From positions 16,691,571-16,755,570 of the forward strand of contig OW121741.1 in assembly GCA_933228675.1 (NCBI GenBank): DNA of 64,000 nucleotides, written 5' to 3'. A program made the position numbers and the translations under genes. This document shows, in pieces, positions 21,360 through 34,320 of the stretch. Position 1 is the stretch's first letter. Every line of letters begins with the position of its first letter. This stretch comes from Stomorhina lunata. Taxonomy: Eukaryota; Arthropoda; Insecta; Diptera; Rhiniidae. The notes below the pieces were generated by a model. It saw only the letters and a list, made by a program, of their open reading frames with translations, had not been told where the DNA came from and did no database searches.

Positions 21360-23525
21360 CAAATTTTGCAGAATTTACTCGCTTTTAGTAAATTTTTTTA
21401 AATTTACTCGCTTTTAGTAAATTTTGCAAAATTTAGTCGCTTTTAGTAAATTTTGCAAAATTTACTCGCTTTTAGTAAATTTTGCAAAATTTACTCGCTT
21501 TTAGTAAATTTTTTTAAATTTACTTGCTTTTAGTAAATTTTTTTAAATTTACAAAATTTTTTTAAATTTGCAAAATTTACTCGCTTTTAGTAAATTTCTT
21601 TAAATTTACTCGTTTTTAGTAATTTTTTCTTAAATTTACTCGCTTTTAGTAAAATTTGCAAAATTTACTCGCTTTTAGTAAATTTTGCAAAATTTACTCG
21701 CTTTTAGTAATTTTTTTTAAATTTACTCGCTTTTAGTAAATTTTGCAAAATTTACTCGCTTTAGCAAATTTTTTTAAATTTACTCGCTTTTAGTATTTTT
21801 TTTTAAATTTACTCGCTTTTAGTAAATTTTGCAAAATTTACTCGCTTTTAGCAAATTTTTTTAAATTTACTCGCTTTTAGTAATTTTTTTTAAATTTACT
21901 CGCTTTTAGTAAATTTTGCAAAATTTACTCGCTTTTAGCAAATTTTTTTAAATTTACTCGCTTTTAGTAATTTATTTTAAATTTACTCGTTTTTAGTAAT
22001 TTTTTCTTAAATTTACTCGCTTTTAGTAAATTTTGCAAAATTTACTCGCTTTAAGTAAATTTTTAATTTACTCGCTTTTAGTAAATTTTTAATTTTTTTA
22101 AATTTACTCGCTTTTAGTAAATTTTGCAAAATTTACTCGCTTTTAGTAAATTTTTTTAAATTTACTCGCTTTTAGTATTTTTTTTTTTTAATTTACTCGC
22201 TTTTAGTATTTTTTTTTTTAAATTTACTCGCTTTTAGTAATTTTTTTTTAAATTTACTCGCTTTTAGTATTTTTTTTTTTAAATTTACTCGCTTTTAGTA
22301 ATTTTTTTTTAAATTTACTCGCTTTTAGTAAATTTTTTTAAATTTACTCGCTTTAGCAATTTTTTTTAAATTTACTCGCTTTTAGTAAATTTTGCAAAAT
22401 TTACTCGCTTTTAGTAAATTTTTTTAAATTTACTCTCTTTTAGCAAATTTTTTTAAATTTACTCGCTTTTAGTAAATTTTTTTAAATTTACTCGCTTTTA
22501 TAATTTTTTTTTAAATTTACTCGCTTTTAGTATTTTTTTGTTTAAATTTACTCGCTTTAAGTAGATTTTTAATTTACTCGCTCTTAGTAAATTTTTAATT
22601 TTTTTTAATTTACTCGCTTTTAGTAATTTTTTAAAATTTACTCGCTTTTAGTATTTTTTTTTAATTTACTCGCTTTTAGTAATTTTTTTTAAATTTACAC
22701 GCTTTTAGTAAATTTTTCTAAATTTGCTCGCTTTTAGTAATTTTTTTTAAATTTACTCGCTTTAAGTAAATTTTTAATTTACTCGCTTTAAGTAAATTTT
22801 TAATTGACTCGCTTTTAGTAAATTTTTAATTTTTTTAAATTTACTCGCTTTAAGTAGATTTTTAATTTACTCGCTTTTAGTAAATTTTTAATTTTTTTAA
22901 ATTTACACGCTTTTAGTAAATTTTTTTAAATTTACTCGCTTTTAGTAATTTTTTTTAAATTTACTCGCTTTAAGTAAATTTTTAATTGACTCGCTTTTAG
23001 TAAATTTTTAATTTTTTTAAATTTACTCGCTTTTAGTAATTTTTTTAAATTTACTCGCTTTTAGTATTTTTTTTTTTTAATTTACTCGCTTTTAGTAATT
23101 TTTTTTAAATTTACACGCTTTTAGTACATTTTTTTTTAATTTACTCGCTTTAAGTAAATTTTTAATTTACTCGCTTTTAGTAAATTTGTAATTTTTTTAA
23201 ATTTACTCGCTTTTAGTAATTTTTTTAAATTTACTCGCTTTTAGTAAATTTTGCAAAATTTACTCGCTTTCAGTAAAGTTTTTTCAAATGTACTCGCTTT
23301 TACTAAATTTTTTTAAATTTACTTCGTTTTAGTAAATTTTTTTAATATTTACTCGATTTTAGTAAATTTTGCAAAATTTCTTCGCTTTTAGTAAATTTTT
23401 TAAAATTTACTTTTTTTCTAGTAAATTTTTTTTAATTAACTCTTTTTTAGTAAATTTTGTAAAATTGACTCCGTTTTAGTAAATTTTGTAAATTTTACTC
23501 TGTTTCAATAAATTTTTTAAAACTT
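21360..23525 (+). repeat. 29-bp palindromic minisatellite, CGCTTTT orientation, left arm of a large inverted pair
   Basis: About 70 copies of 'tttactcgcttttagtaaat' plus 'tttgcaaaa' or a T-rich variant in which 'gcaaaa' is replaced by 'ttttaaa'. The central palindrome is often damaged by T-tract slippage, while the CGCTTTTAG spacer is well kept. The right edge (23280-23520) decays into CTGTTTT-like variants. The same unit in reverse complement forms 25495-28540. Confidence 0.93.
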
Positions 23526-25490
23526 TTTGGAAACTCTTGTATAAATTTTCCATTATTGTTGTTTCACCTTTAATTATGCGACACATAATATTACTTTTTT
23601 TTGCTTCTCAAATCACTCTAATATACCTGTATATTTTCTACTCCAAATCAAATGATATAAATATGTTTGGGGGGGGGGGGAAAGCTTCAATTTGAGGTAG
23701 AAATACAAAGAAATAAATAAATGTAAATAGAATGTCTTTTCTGTTGTAGGAATGACCCATTAGTTTCATGAATCTTAAGAGGGCTAGATTTCCTAGCCAG
23801 GAAAATGGTTTTAAGCTCAAAGAAGGATTTTTGCTTTTATTTGCCTCTAAAGACAAATTCTATTTAAAAACTAACTATAATTTGTATTACATTTCATGCA
23901 TTCCCTAATTTTGAACTACTGGGCTTTTTACCTTCACATATATAGGTTTGAATAAGTATCTGTATGTAAAGTATATTTTTGTATCAGAGTCTATATGGTG
24001 AACCTCATCTGTTTTGTCAAACATTGAGGATATAAAAAGGATCAAATACTCATTTTGTTTTGTATACCACCTACTACTACTACTACAACAAGTAAAGCAA
24101 CAACAAGATTCGAAAGCAACAACTACTACTTATAATAGCTACACCACCAAACAATAACAAAACAAAAAAACAGCAACAACAACACAGTTATAATAACAAC
24201 AACAATAAAAGTATACAATACAAAGCTACATACTTATATCTATAGCAGCAACAATGCCATCAACATGGTTTTGTCATTTTGATCCTAAGCCAAGTTACTA
24301 ACAAACACATACACACACACACACATACAGATACACAGACACGCTTACTTTTATTTTTCCTTTACATACACGCAGAGTTAGTTTATATAGCGAAACAAAT
24401 GAATATTGAAAATAAGGCAGCCAGCAAGTATTTCCGGCGGAAGTTAAATTACAATACATAAGCTCTTTTTGTGTTGATGTAACACAACTACAACTTCAAC
24501 TATTATGTTAAAATGCATAAGTATTTGTATTAAAAAAAAACGACAAGGGCTAGCATTACAAAGATGTCATCAAATGGTACTAAATGTAATGGAAATGGGT
24601 CCTTCTCCAAGGCCATGCTATGACTAGAGTACCAAAATCTCAATTCCATTTTTCCCTCCTTTATCTCTGAAAAGTCCCTCTGCCTCTGTTTCTATTAGTG
24701 TCATTGTTATTGTAATAGATGTTTCCTTAAATACCGTCTGGCTTAAAGCGAAAATGGAAGATGAATATAAATTTTTGGTAGTGGATGGGGATCACATTTA
24801 ATGACTTTGTGGGGAACATCAACCAAAATATTCTTGTATTTTTCTCTTATATAAAAACTGTTGCATACTTTTCGCCTAAACTTAGTTATTTTTTAGGCTT
24901 ATTTGTATTAATTCTGTTTTACTGGTTGTTGTGGATTTTGTTGGATTTTAATTTACTTCCTCAATTTTTGAGGTTGAACATTTTTTTTGTTTGTTATCCT
25001 GCACCTGCTGTGTTTTTTCCTTGTTCTCTCTTAATTTAAAAATAAACTCCTGGAAAGATTTTCTGTAATTTCGATTGGAGTGAGTATTATTTTATGTGGT
25101 AATTCAGATTTTTTGTTTTTGGGTTTTTTTGCTGTTTTATTTTTGGGTATTTTGCATACAATTTTGTGGTCTCATTTGAACATTTTTTATAGGAAGGCTT
25201 TGTGCCAAGTAAAACCCTAATCATTTGTTTTAATATAATTTATATTTTATAAATTGTTATTTGCTTAGAACTCAGCTGGTGATCGGAGTTTTCTTAGGGA
25301 ATCTTAAGGGTTTAGTTTTTATTAGTTTTAAACAACAAAATGTTTGTTGGAGAAAATTTAGAAGGTGTTGGCTACAAAATTTTTCTAAAATTTAAAAAAA
25401 AATCAAAAATTTACTCGCGTTTTTAACAAAAAAATTTTATAAAGAAAACATTTTTAAAGAAAATTTTTTTAAAGAAAAATTTTAACGAAA
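23526..25490. other. Unique island between inverted 29-bp arrays
   Basis: About 1.9 kb of mixed sequence forming the loop between the arms. It contains a G10-11 run near 23670, CTA/CAA-rich simple sequence at 24070-24200 and a CA microsatellite at 24303-24345. No exon is convincing. The frames at 23638-23856 (-) and 24785-25039 (+) lack homology that I recognise, and the latter is a hydrophobic low-complexity translation of T-rich DNA. Confidence 0.5.
24303..24345. repeat. (CA)n microsatellite
   Basis: Interrupted run of CA dinucleotides ('cacacacacacacacatac'). Confidence 0.9.
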
Positions 25491-25494
25491 ATTT

Positions 25495-28400
25495 TCTAAA
25501 TTAACTTTTTTCTAAAAGCGAGTAAATTTTACAAAATTTACTAAAAGCAAAGAAATTTTGAAAAATTTACTAAAAACAAAGAAATTTTGAAAAATTTACT
25601 AAAAGCAAAGAAATTTTTCAAAATTTATTAAAAACAAAGAAATTTTTCAAAATTTACTAAAGCGATTAAATTTTTCAAAATTTACTAAAGCGATTAAATT
25701 TTGCAAAATTTACTAAAAGCGATTAAATTTTGCAAAATTTACTAAAAGCAAAGAAATTTTTAAAAATTTACTAAAAACGATTTAATTTAAAAAAAATTAC
25801 TAAAATCGAGTATATTTAAATAAATTTACTAGAAGCGAGAAAATTTTGGAAAATTTACACAAAGCGAGTTAATTTTGGAAAATTTACTAAAAGCGAGTAA
25901 ATTTTACAAAATTTACTAAAAGCGAGTAAATTTTACAAAATTTACTAAAAGCGAGTAAATTTTGCAAAATTTACTAAAAGCGAGTAAATTTTGCAAAATT
26001 TACTAAAAGCGAGTAAATTTTGCAAAATTTACTAAAAGCGAGTAAATTTGACAAAATTTACTAAAAGCGAGTAAATTTGACAAAATTTACTAAAAGCGAG
26101 TAAATTTTGCAAAATTTACTAAGAGCAAACAAATTTCGCAAAATTTACTAAGAGCAAACAAATTTTGAAAAATTGACTAAAAGCAAAGAAATTTTGAAAA
26201 AATTACTAAAAACAAAGAAATTTTGCAAAATTTACTACAAGCAAAGAAATTTTAAAAAAATTACTAAAAGCGAGTAAATTTTGCAAAATTTACTAAAAGC
26301 GAGTAAATTTTGCAAAATTTACTAAAAGCGAGTAAATTTTGCAAAATTTACTAAAAGCGAGTAAATTTTGCAAAATTTACTAAAAGCGAGTAAATTTTGC
26401 AAAATTTACTAAAAGCGAGTAAATTTTGCAAAATTTACTAAAAGCGAGTAAATTTTGCAAAATTTACTAAAAGCGAGTAAATTTTGCAAAATTTACTAAA
26501 AGCGAGTAAATTTTGCAAAATTTACTAAAAGCGAGTAAATTTTGCAAAATTTACTAAAAGCAAGTAAATTTTGCAAAATTTACTAAAAGCGAGTAAATTT
26601 GACAAAATTTACTAAAAACGAGTAAATTTTGCAAAATTTACTAAGAGCAAAGAAATTTTGAAAAATTTACTAAAAGCAAAGAAATTTTGAAAAATTTACT
26701 AAAAACGAAGTAAATTTTGCAAAATTTACTAAAAGCGAGTAAATTTTACAAAATTTACTAAAAACGAGTAAATTTTGCAAAATTTACTAAAAGCGAGTAA
26801 ATTTTGCAAAATTTACTAAAAGCGAGTAAATTTTGCAAAATTTACTAAAAGCGAGTAAATTTGACAAAATTTACTAAAAGCGAGTAAATTTTGCAAAATT
26901 TACTAAGAGCAAAGAAATTTTGAAAAATTTACTAAAAGCGAGTAAATTTTGCAAAATTTACTAAAATCGAGTAAATTTTGCAAAATTTACTAAAAGCGAG
27001 TAAATTTTGCAAAATTTACTAAAAGCGAGTAAATTTTGAAAAATTTACTAAAAGCGAGTAAATTTTGAAAAATTTACTAAAAGCGAGTAAATTTTGAAAA
27101 ATTTACTAAAAGCGAGTAAATTTTGCAAAATTTACTAAAAGCGAGTAAATTTTGCAAAATTTACTAAAAGCGAGTAAGTTTTGCAAAATTTACTAAAAGC
27201 GAGTAAAAAGCAAAATTTACTAAAAGCGAGTAAATTTTGAAAAATTTACTAAAAGCGAGTAAATTTTGAAAAATTTACTAAAAGCGAGTAAATTTTGCAA
27301 AATTTACTAAAAGCGAGTAAATTTTGCAAAATTTACTAAAAGCGAGTAAATTTTGCAAAATTTACTAAGAGCAAACAAATTTTGAAAAATTTACTAAAAG
27401 CGAGTAAATTTTGCAAAATTTACTAAAAGCGAGTAAATTTTGCAAAATTTACTAAAAGCGAGTAAATTTTGCAAAATTTACTAAAAGCGAGTAAAAAGCA
27501 AAATTTACTAAAAGCGAGTAAATTTTGCAAAATTTACTAAAAGCGAGTAAATTTTGCAAAATTTACTAAAAGCGAGTAAATTTTGCAAAATTTACTAAGA
27601 GCAAACAAATTTTGAAAAATTTACTAAAAGCAAAGAAATTTTGAAAAAATTACTAAAAACAAAGAAATTTTGCAAAATTTACTACAAGCAAAGAAATTTT
27701 AAAAAATTTACTAAAAGCGAGTAAATTTTGAAAAATTTACTAAAAGCAAAGAAATTTTGAAAAATTTACTAAAAACGAAGTAAATTTTGCAAAATTTACT
27801 AAAAACGAAGTAAATTTTGCAAAATTTACTAAAAGCGAGTAAATTTTGCAAAATTTACTAAAAGCGAGTAAATTTTGCAAAATTTACTAAAAGCGAGTAA
27901 ATTTTGCAAAATTTACTAAGAGCAAACAAATTTTGAAAAATTTACTAAAAGCAAAGAAATTTTGAAAAAATTACTAAAAACAAAGAAATTTTGCAAAATT
28001 TACTACAAGCAAAGAAATTTTAAAAAATTTACTAAAAGCGAGTAAATTTTGCAAAATTTACTAAAAGCGAGTAAATTTTGCAAAATTTACTAAAAGCGAG
28101 TAAATTTTGCAAAATTTACTAAAAGCGAGTAAATTTTGCAAAATTTACTAAAAGCGAGTAAATTTTGCAAAATTTACTAAAAGCGAGTAAATTTTGCAAA
28201 ATTTACTAAAAGCGAGTAAATTTTGCAAAATTTACTAAAAGCGAGTAAATTTTGCAAAATTTACTAAAAGCGAGTAAATTTTGCAAAATTTACTAAAAGC
28301 GAGTAAATTTTGCAAAATTTACTAAAAGCGAGTAAATTTTGCAAAATTTACTAAAAGCGAGTAAATTTGACAAAATTTACTAAAAGCGAGTAAATTTTGC

Positions 28401-28540
28401 AAAATTTACTAAGAGCAAAGAAATTTTAAAAAATTTACTAAAAGCAAAGAAATTTTGAAAAAGTTACTAAAAACGAAGTAAATTTTGCAAAATTTACTAA
28501 AAGCGAGTAAATTTTGCAAAATTTACTAAAAGCGAGTAAA
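25495..28540 (-). repeat. 29-bp palindromic minisatellite, AAAAGCG orientation, right arm of the inverted pair
   Basis: About 104 units of 'actaaaagcgagtaaatttt' plus 'gcaaaattt', the exact reverse complement of the 21360-23525 unit. Well-preserved palindromic runs lie at 25900-26100, 26270-26580 and 28030-28380. Variant blocks with 'aagagcaaacaaatttt', 'aaaaacaaagaaatttt' and 'tacaagcaaagaaatttt' recur as a group starting near 26147, 27594 and 27915, showing higher-order duplication. Confidence 0.95.
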
Positions 28541-29490
28541 TTTTTCGTTACAAAAAATTTTTCTATAGAAAATTTTTCGTTACAAAAAATTTTTCGTTAC
28601 AAAAAATTTTTCTATAGAAAATTTTTCTATAGAAAATTTCTATAGAAAATTTTTCTGTAGACAATTTTTTGTTACAAAAAATTTTTCTATAGAAAATTTT
28701 TCGTTACAAAAAATTTTTCTATTGAAAATTTTTCATTACAAAATATTTTTCTATAGAAAATTTTTCGTTACAAAAAATTTTCCATAAAAAAATTTTCGTT
28801 ACAAAAAAAATTTTCTATAGAAAATTTTTCGTTACAAAAAAATTTTCTATAGAAAATTTTTCGTTACAAAAAATTTTTCTATAGAAAATTTTTCGTTACA
28901 AAAACTTTTTCTATAGAAAATTTGTTTTTACAAAAAATTTTTCTATAGAAAATTTTTCTTTACAAAAAATTTTTCTATAGAAAATTTTTCGTTACAAAAA
29001 AATTTTTCTATAGAAAATTTTTCGTTACAAAAAATTTGTCTATAGAAAATTTTTCGTTACAAAAAATTTTTCTATAGAAAATTTTTTCGTTACAAAAAAT
29101 TTTTCTATTGAAAATTTTTCATTACAAAAAATTTTTCTATAGAAAATTTTTCGTTACAAAAAGTTTTCCATAGAAAATTTTTCGTTACAAAAAAATTTTC
29201 TATAGAAAATTTTTCGTTACAAAAAATTTTTCTATAGAAAATTTTTCAAGTAGTACAAAAAATGTTTCTATAGAAAATTTTTTGTTACAAATTTTTCTAT
29301 AGAAAATTTTTCGTTACAAATTTTTCTATAGAAAATTTTTCGTTACAAATTTTTCTATAGAAAATTTTTCGTTACAAATTTTTTCTATAGAAAATTTTTC
29401 GTTACAAAAAATGTTTCTATAGAAAAGTTTTTGTTACAAAAAATTTTTCTATAGAAAATTTTTTGTTACAAAAAATTTTTTAGTGATTTT
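28541..29490 (-). repeat. ~31-bp CTATAG minisatellite, CGTTAC orientation
   Basis: About 30 units of 'tttttctatagaaaattttt' plus 'cgttacaaaaa'. It abuts the preceding 29-bp array without a gap: at 28540 the AGTAAATTTT unit runs straight into CGTTAC. The spacer orientation is opposite to the arrays at 30690-34290 and 35525-37700. Confidence 0.92.
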
Positions 29491-30660
29491 TCCAAAATTT
29501 ACTCGCTTTTAGTAAATTTTGAAAAATTTTTTCGCTTTTAGTAAATTTTGAAAAATTTCTAATTCCAGTCTAGACAGAGTCTTTTATTTTTAGAGTATCC
29601 TTATTTAGGTTCTTTTCACTTTTCCTTTGTTAAAATATTAGTTTACATAAAAACCTCTGTCTACCTTCTTTAAATGTCAACCAATTTTTAAAATGTCCCC
29701 AGTTTCAACCTTTTGCTGCTTAAAAAATCTTTTTAATCATTTACTTATGAAGGAACCATTGAGCTTTTATACCGAAAAAAAAAAATTTTATTTATTTTAA
29801 ATCATTGACATTTTCCTATTTACTTTTCCAACCAAGAGACGAAAGTCCTGAGCTTTATATTATACCTTTTTCACTTTTAAACCCGACTATAATTCACATT
29901 ATTTTGCAGGTCCTGTCAAAAACCAATAATGTAACCAATAAATAATAAAATACTCAAAATAAAACATCAAAAAAAACAAGAATGTTACGAGCGTATACAA
30001 ATTTTTATTTATTGAAAATAGTAGGTCCCAGGAGAGGTTTTTTAATACTCATCTATAAAATAAGTATTACAAAGTGACAAAGGTACACACTATCCAATAA
30101 AACAGGAGTAACCCCCAAAAGTATACACTAGATTTTGGTTGGAAATAAAAACAAAACAACTAAATTGAACTCTATTCGGAAAAAAAGGAAAAAGTATTTT
30201 AATTTTAATAAAAACAAACGGTAACCTTTGCAACCAAGAGGATAAATGTAGACAAATACACACATATACCCTCACACATAACAAAAATCTTAAGCACTAG
30301 AACATACATACATATGTGTGTGTTTGTATCAGAAAAACTCACCCATACTTTCAAGTAAAAAAAGAAGACAGCCTTGGATTAAATGAATGAATTTTAGTGT
30401 TATTGATGACATGATAAAAGAAAATCCTTTGCCCCAACTCCTTTTTTCCTGTTTTGGCCATTTATTTATTCATTTATTTATTTTGGTAAATAGTGACAAC
30501 GAAAATGGCAAAATAAGGCTTAAGGAATAAAGAAAATATTCTGCATACGAATAAAGAAAATACATAAGTGACCCCACCACTACATTTCAATTTCACAAAG
30601 TCCTAGAGGTACAATACCTATCAGCGAAAGAACATACATATGTCCTTATTATCCTTATGG
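29491..30660. other. Unique island between inverted CTATAG arrays
   Basis: Starts with two residual 29-bp units (29495-29560) in the CGCTTTT orientation, then unique AT-rich sequence. No exon or RNA gene recognised. The frame at 30090-30284 (-) appears to be chance. Confidence 0.5.
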
Positions 30661-33600
30661 GCAGAGGCGTTACTGACACACAATTTTATTTTTCTATAGA
30701 AAAATTTCTTTAAAAAAATTTTTGTATCAAATTTTTAACTAAAATTTCTAACAAAAATTGTTCTATAGAAAAGTTTTTTTAACGAAAATTTTTCTATAGA
30801 AAATTTTTTTTAACGAAAATTTTTCTATAGAAAATTTTTTTTAACGAAAATTTTTCTATAGAAAAATTTTTTTAACGAAAATTTTTCTATAGAAAAATTT
30901 TTTTAACGAAAATTTCTCTATAGAAAAATTTTTTTAACGAAAATTTTTCTATAGAAAAATTTTTTTAACGAAAATTTTTCTATAGAAAAATTTTTTTAAC
31001 GAAAATTTTTCTATAGAAAAATTTTTTTAACGAAAATTTTTTTAACGAAAATTTTTCTATAGAAAAATTTTTTTAACGAAAATTTTTCTATAGAAAAATT
31101 TTTTTAACGAAAATTTTTCTATAGAAAAATTTTTTTAACGAAAATTTTTCTATAGAAAAATTTTTTTAACGAAAATTTTTCTATAGAAAAATTTTTTTAA
31201 CGAAAATTTTTCTATAGAAAAATTTTTTTAACGAAAATTTTTCTATAGAAAAATTTTTTTAACGAAAATTTTTCTATAGAAAAATTTTTTTAACGAAAAT
31301 TTTTCTATAGAAAAATTTTTTTAACGAAAATTTTTCTATAGAAAAATTTTTTTAACGAAAATTTTTCTATAGAAAAATTTTTTTAACGAAAATTTTTCTA
31401 TAGAAAAATTTTTTTAACGAAAATTTTTCTATAGAAAAATTTTTTTAACGAAAATTTTTCTATAGAAAAATTTTGTTAACGAAAATTTTTCTATAGAAAA
31501 ATTTTGTTAACGAAAATTTTTCTATAGAAAAATTTTTTTAACGAAAATTTTTCTATAGAAAATTTTTTTTAACGAAAATTTTTCTATAGAAAAATTTTTT
31601 TAACGAAAATTTTTCTATAGAAAAATTTTTTTAACGAAAATTTTTCTATAGAAAAATTTTTTTAACGAAAATTTTTCTATAGAAAAATTTTTTTAACGAA
31701 AATTTTTCTATAGAAAATTTTTTTTAACGAAAATTTTTCTATAGAAAAATTTTTTTAACGAAAATTTTTCTATAGAAAAATTTTTTTAACGAAAATTTTT
31801 CTATAGAAAAATTTTTTTAACGAAAATTTTTCTATAGAAAAATTTTTTTAACGAAAATTTTTCTATAGAAAAATTTTTTTAACGAAAATTTTTCTATAGA
31901 AAAATTTTTTTAACGAAAATTTTTCTATAGAAAAATTTTTTTAACGAAAATTTTTCTATAGAAAAATTTTTTTAACGAAAATTTTTCTATGGAAAAATTT
32001 TTTTAACGAAAATTTTTCTATAGAAAAATTTTTTAACGAAAATTTTTCTATAGAAAAATTTTTTTAACGAAAATTTTATTATAGAAAAATTTTTTTAACG
32101 AAAATTTTTCTATAGAAAAATTTTTTTAACGAAAATTTTTCTATAGAAAAATTTTTTTAACGAAAATTTTTCTATGGAAAAATTTTTTTAACGAAAATTT
32201 TTCTATAGAGAAATTTTTTTAACGAAAATTTTTCTATAGAAAATTTTTTTTAACGAAAATTTTTCTATAGAAAAATTTTTTTAACGAAAATTTTTCTATA
32301 GAAAAAATTTTTTAACGAAAATTTTTCTATAGAAAAATTTTTTTAACGAAAATTTTTCTATAGAAAAATTTTTTTAACGAAAATTTTTCTATAGAAAAAT
32401 TTTTTTAACGAAAATTTTTCTATAGAAAAATTTTTTTAACGAAAATTTTTCTATAGAAAAATTTTTTTAACGAAAATTTTTCTATAGAAAAATTTTTTTA
32501 ACGAAAATTTTTCTATAGAAAAATTTTTTTAACGAAAATTTTTCTATAGAAAAATTTTTTTAACGAAAATTTTTCTATAGAAAAATTTTTTTAACGAAAA
32601 TTTTTCTATAGAAAATTTTTTTTAACGAAAATTTTTCTATAGAAAAATTTTTTTAACGAAAATTTTTCTATAGAAAAATTTTTTTAACGAAAATTTTTCT
32701 ATAGAAAAATTTTTTTAACGAAAATTTTTCTATAGAAAAATTTTTTTAACGAAAATTTTTCTATAGAAAAATTTTTTTAACGAAAATTTTTCTATAGAAA
32801 AATTTTTTTAACGAAAATTTTTCTATAGAAAAATTTTTTTAACGAAAATTTTTCTATAGAAAAATTTTTTTAACGAAAATTTTTCTATAGAAAAATTTTT
32901 TTAACGAAAATTTTTCTATAGAAAAAATTTTTTAACGAAAATTTTCCTATAGAAAAAATTTTTTAACGAAAATTTTCCTATAGAAAAAATTTTTTAACGA
33001 AAATTTTTCTATAGAAAAATTTTTTTAACGAAAATTTTTCTATAGAAAAATTTTTTTAACGAAAATTTTTCTATAGAAAAATTTTTTTAACGAAAATTTT
33101 TCTATAGAAAAATTTTTTTAACGAAAATTTTTCTATAGAAAAATTTTTTTAACGAAAATTTTTCTATAGAAAAATTTTTTTAACGAAAATTTTTCTATAG
33201 AAAAATTTTTTTAACGAAAATTTTTCTATAGAAAAATTTTTTTAACGAAAATTTTTCTATAGAAAAATTTTTTTAACGAAAATTTTTCTATAGAAAAATT
33301 TTTTTAACGAAAATTTTTCTATAGAAAAATTTTTTTAACGAAAATTTTTCTATAGAAAAATTTTTTTAACGAAAATTTTTCTATAGAAAAATTTTTTTAA
33401 CGAAAATTTTTCTATAGAAAAATTTTTTTAACGAAAATTTTTCTACAGAAAAATTTTTTTAACGAAAATTTTTCTATAGAAAAATTTTTTTAACGAAAAT
33501 TTTTCTATAGAAAAATTTTTTTAACGAAAATTTTTCTATAGAAAAATTTTTTTAACGAAAATTTTTCTATAGAAAAATTTTTTTAACGAAAATTTTTCTA

Positions 33601-34320
33601 TAGAAAAATTTTTTTAACGAAAATTTTTCTATAGAAAAATTTTTTTAACGAAAATTTTTCTATAGAAAAATTTTTTTAACGAAAATTTTTCTATAGAAAA
33701 ATTTTTTAAACAAAAATTTTTCTATAGAAAAATTTTTTAAACGAAAATTTTTCTATAGAAAAATTTTTTTAACGAAAATTTTTCTATAGAAGAATTTTTT
33801 AACGAAATAGAAAAATTTTTTATAGAAAAATTTTTTTAACGAAAATTTTTCTATAGAAAAATTTTGTAACGAAAATTTTTTTAACGAAAATTTTTCTATA
33901 GAAAAATTTTTTTAAAGGAAATTTTTCTATAGAAGAATTTTTTTAACGAAAATTTTTCTATAGACAAATTTTTTTAACGAAAATTTTTCTATAGACAAAT
34001 TTTTTTAACGAAAATTTTTCTATGGAAAAATTTTTTTAACGAAAATTTTTCTATAGAAAAATTTTTTTAACGAAAATTTTTCTATAGAAAAATTTTTTTA
34101 ACGAAAATTTTTTATAGAAAAATTTTTTTATAGAAAATTTTTTTATAGAAAAATTTTTTTAACGAAAATTTTTCTATAGAAAAATTTTTTTAACGAGAAT
34201 TTTTTTATAGAAAAATTTTTTAACGAAAATTTTAGAAAAAATTTTTCTTTAGAAAAATTTTTCGTTAAAAAAAGTTTTCTTTAGAAAATTTAAGTATCCC
34301 CTTACCCTTAACGCCTCTGC
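30661..34320. mobile_element. hAT-like TIR element whose interior is a 3.6-kb minisatellite
   Basis: GCAGAGGCGTTA at 30661-30672 is matched by its perfect reverse complement TAACGCCTCTGC at 34309-34320, and essentially everything between is the ~31-bp array. Ends beginning CAG(A/G)GGC are typical of hAT-superfamily non-autonomous elements. The flanking octamers (CTTATGGG and CTTTTAAC) agree only weakly, so a target-site duplication is not established. The simplest reading is a short non-autonomous element in which a central repeat expanded. Confidence 0.7.
30690..34290 (+). repeat. 31-bp CTATAG minisatellite, TTAACG orientation (~115 units)
   Basis: The unit is 'aacgaaaatttttctataga' plus 'aaaattttttt', 31 bp ('aacg' at 31261, 31292 and so on). 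Most copies are identical over more than 2.5 kb, with degenerate units at both ends, as expected for unequal exchange. Each unit holds a perfect 24-base palindrome made of AAAATTTTTCTA and its complement, followed by the asymmetric spacer TTTAACG. Confidence 0.96.

Noticed and set aside
24785..25039. Hydrophobic 84-codon frame, considered as a membrane protein
   Set aside because: T-rich DNA yields Phe/Leu/Ile-rich frames by chance; no ATG at its first codon in a good context, and no conserved pattern recognised.
30690..34290. CRISPR-like array
   Set aside because: Regular repeats without unique spacers, in an animal-type genome; this is a minisatellite.
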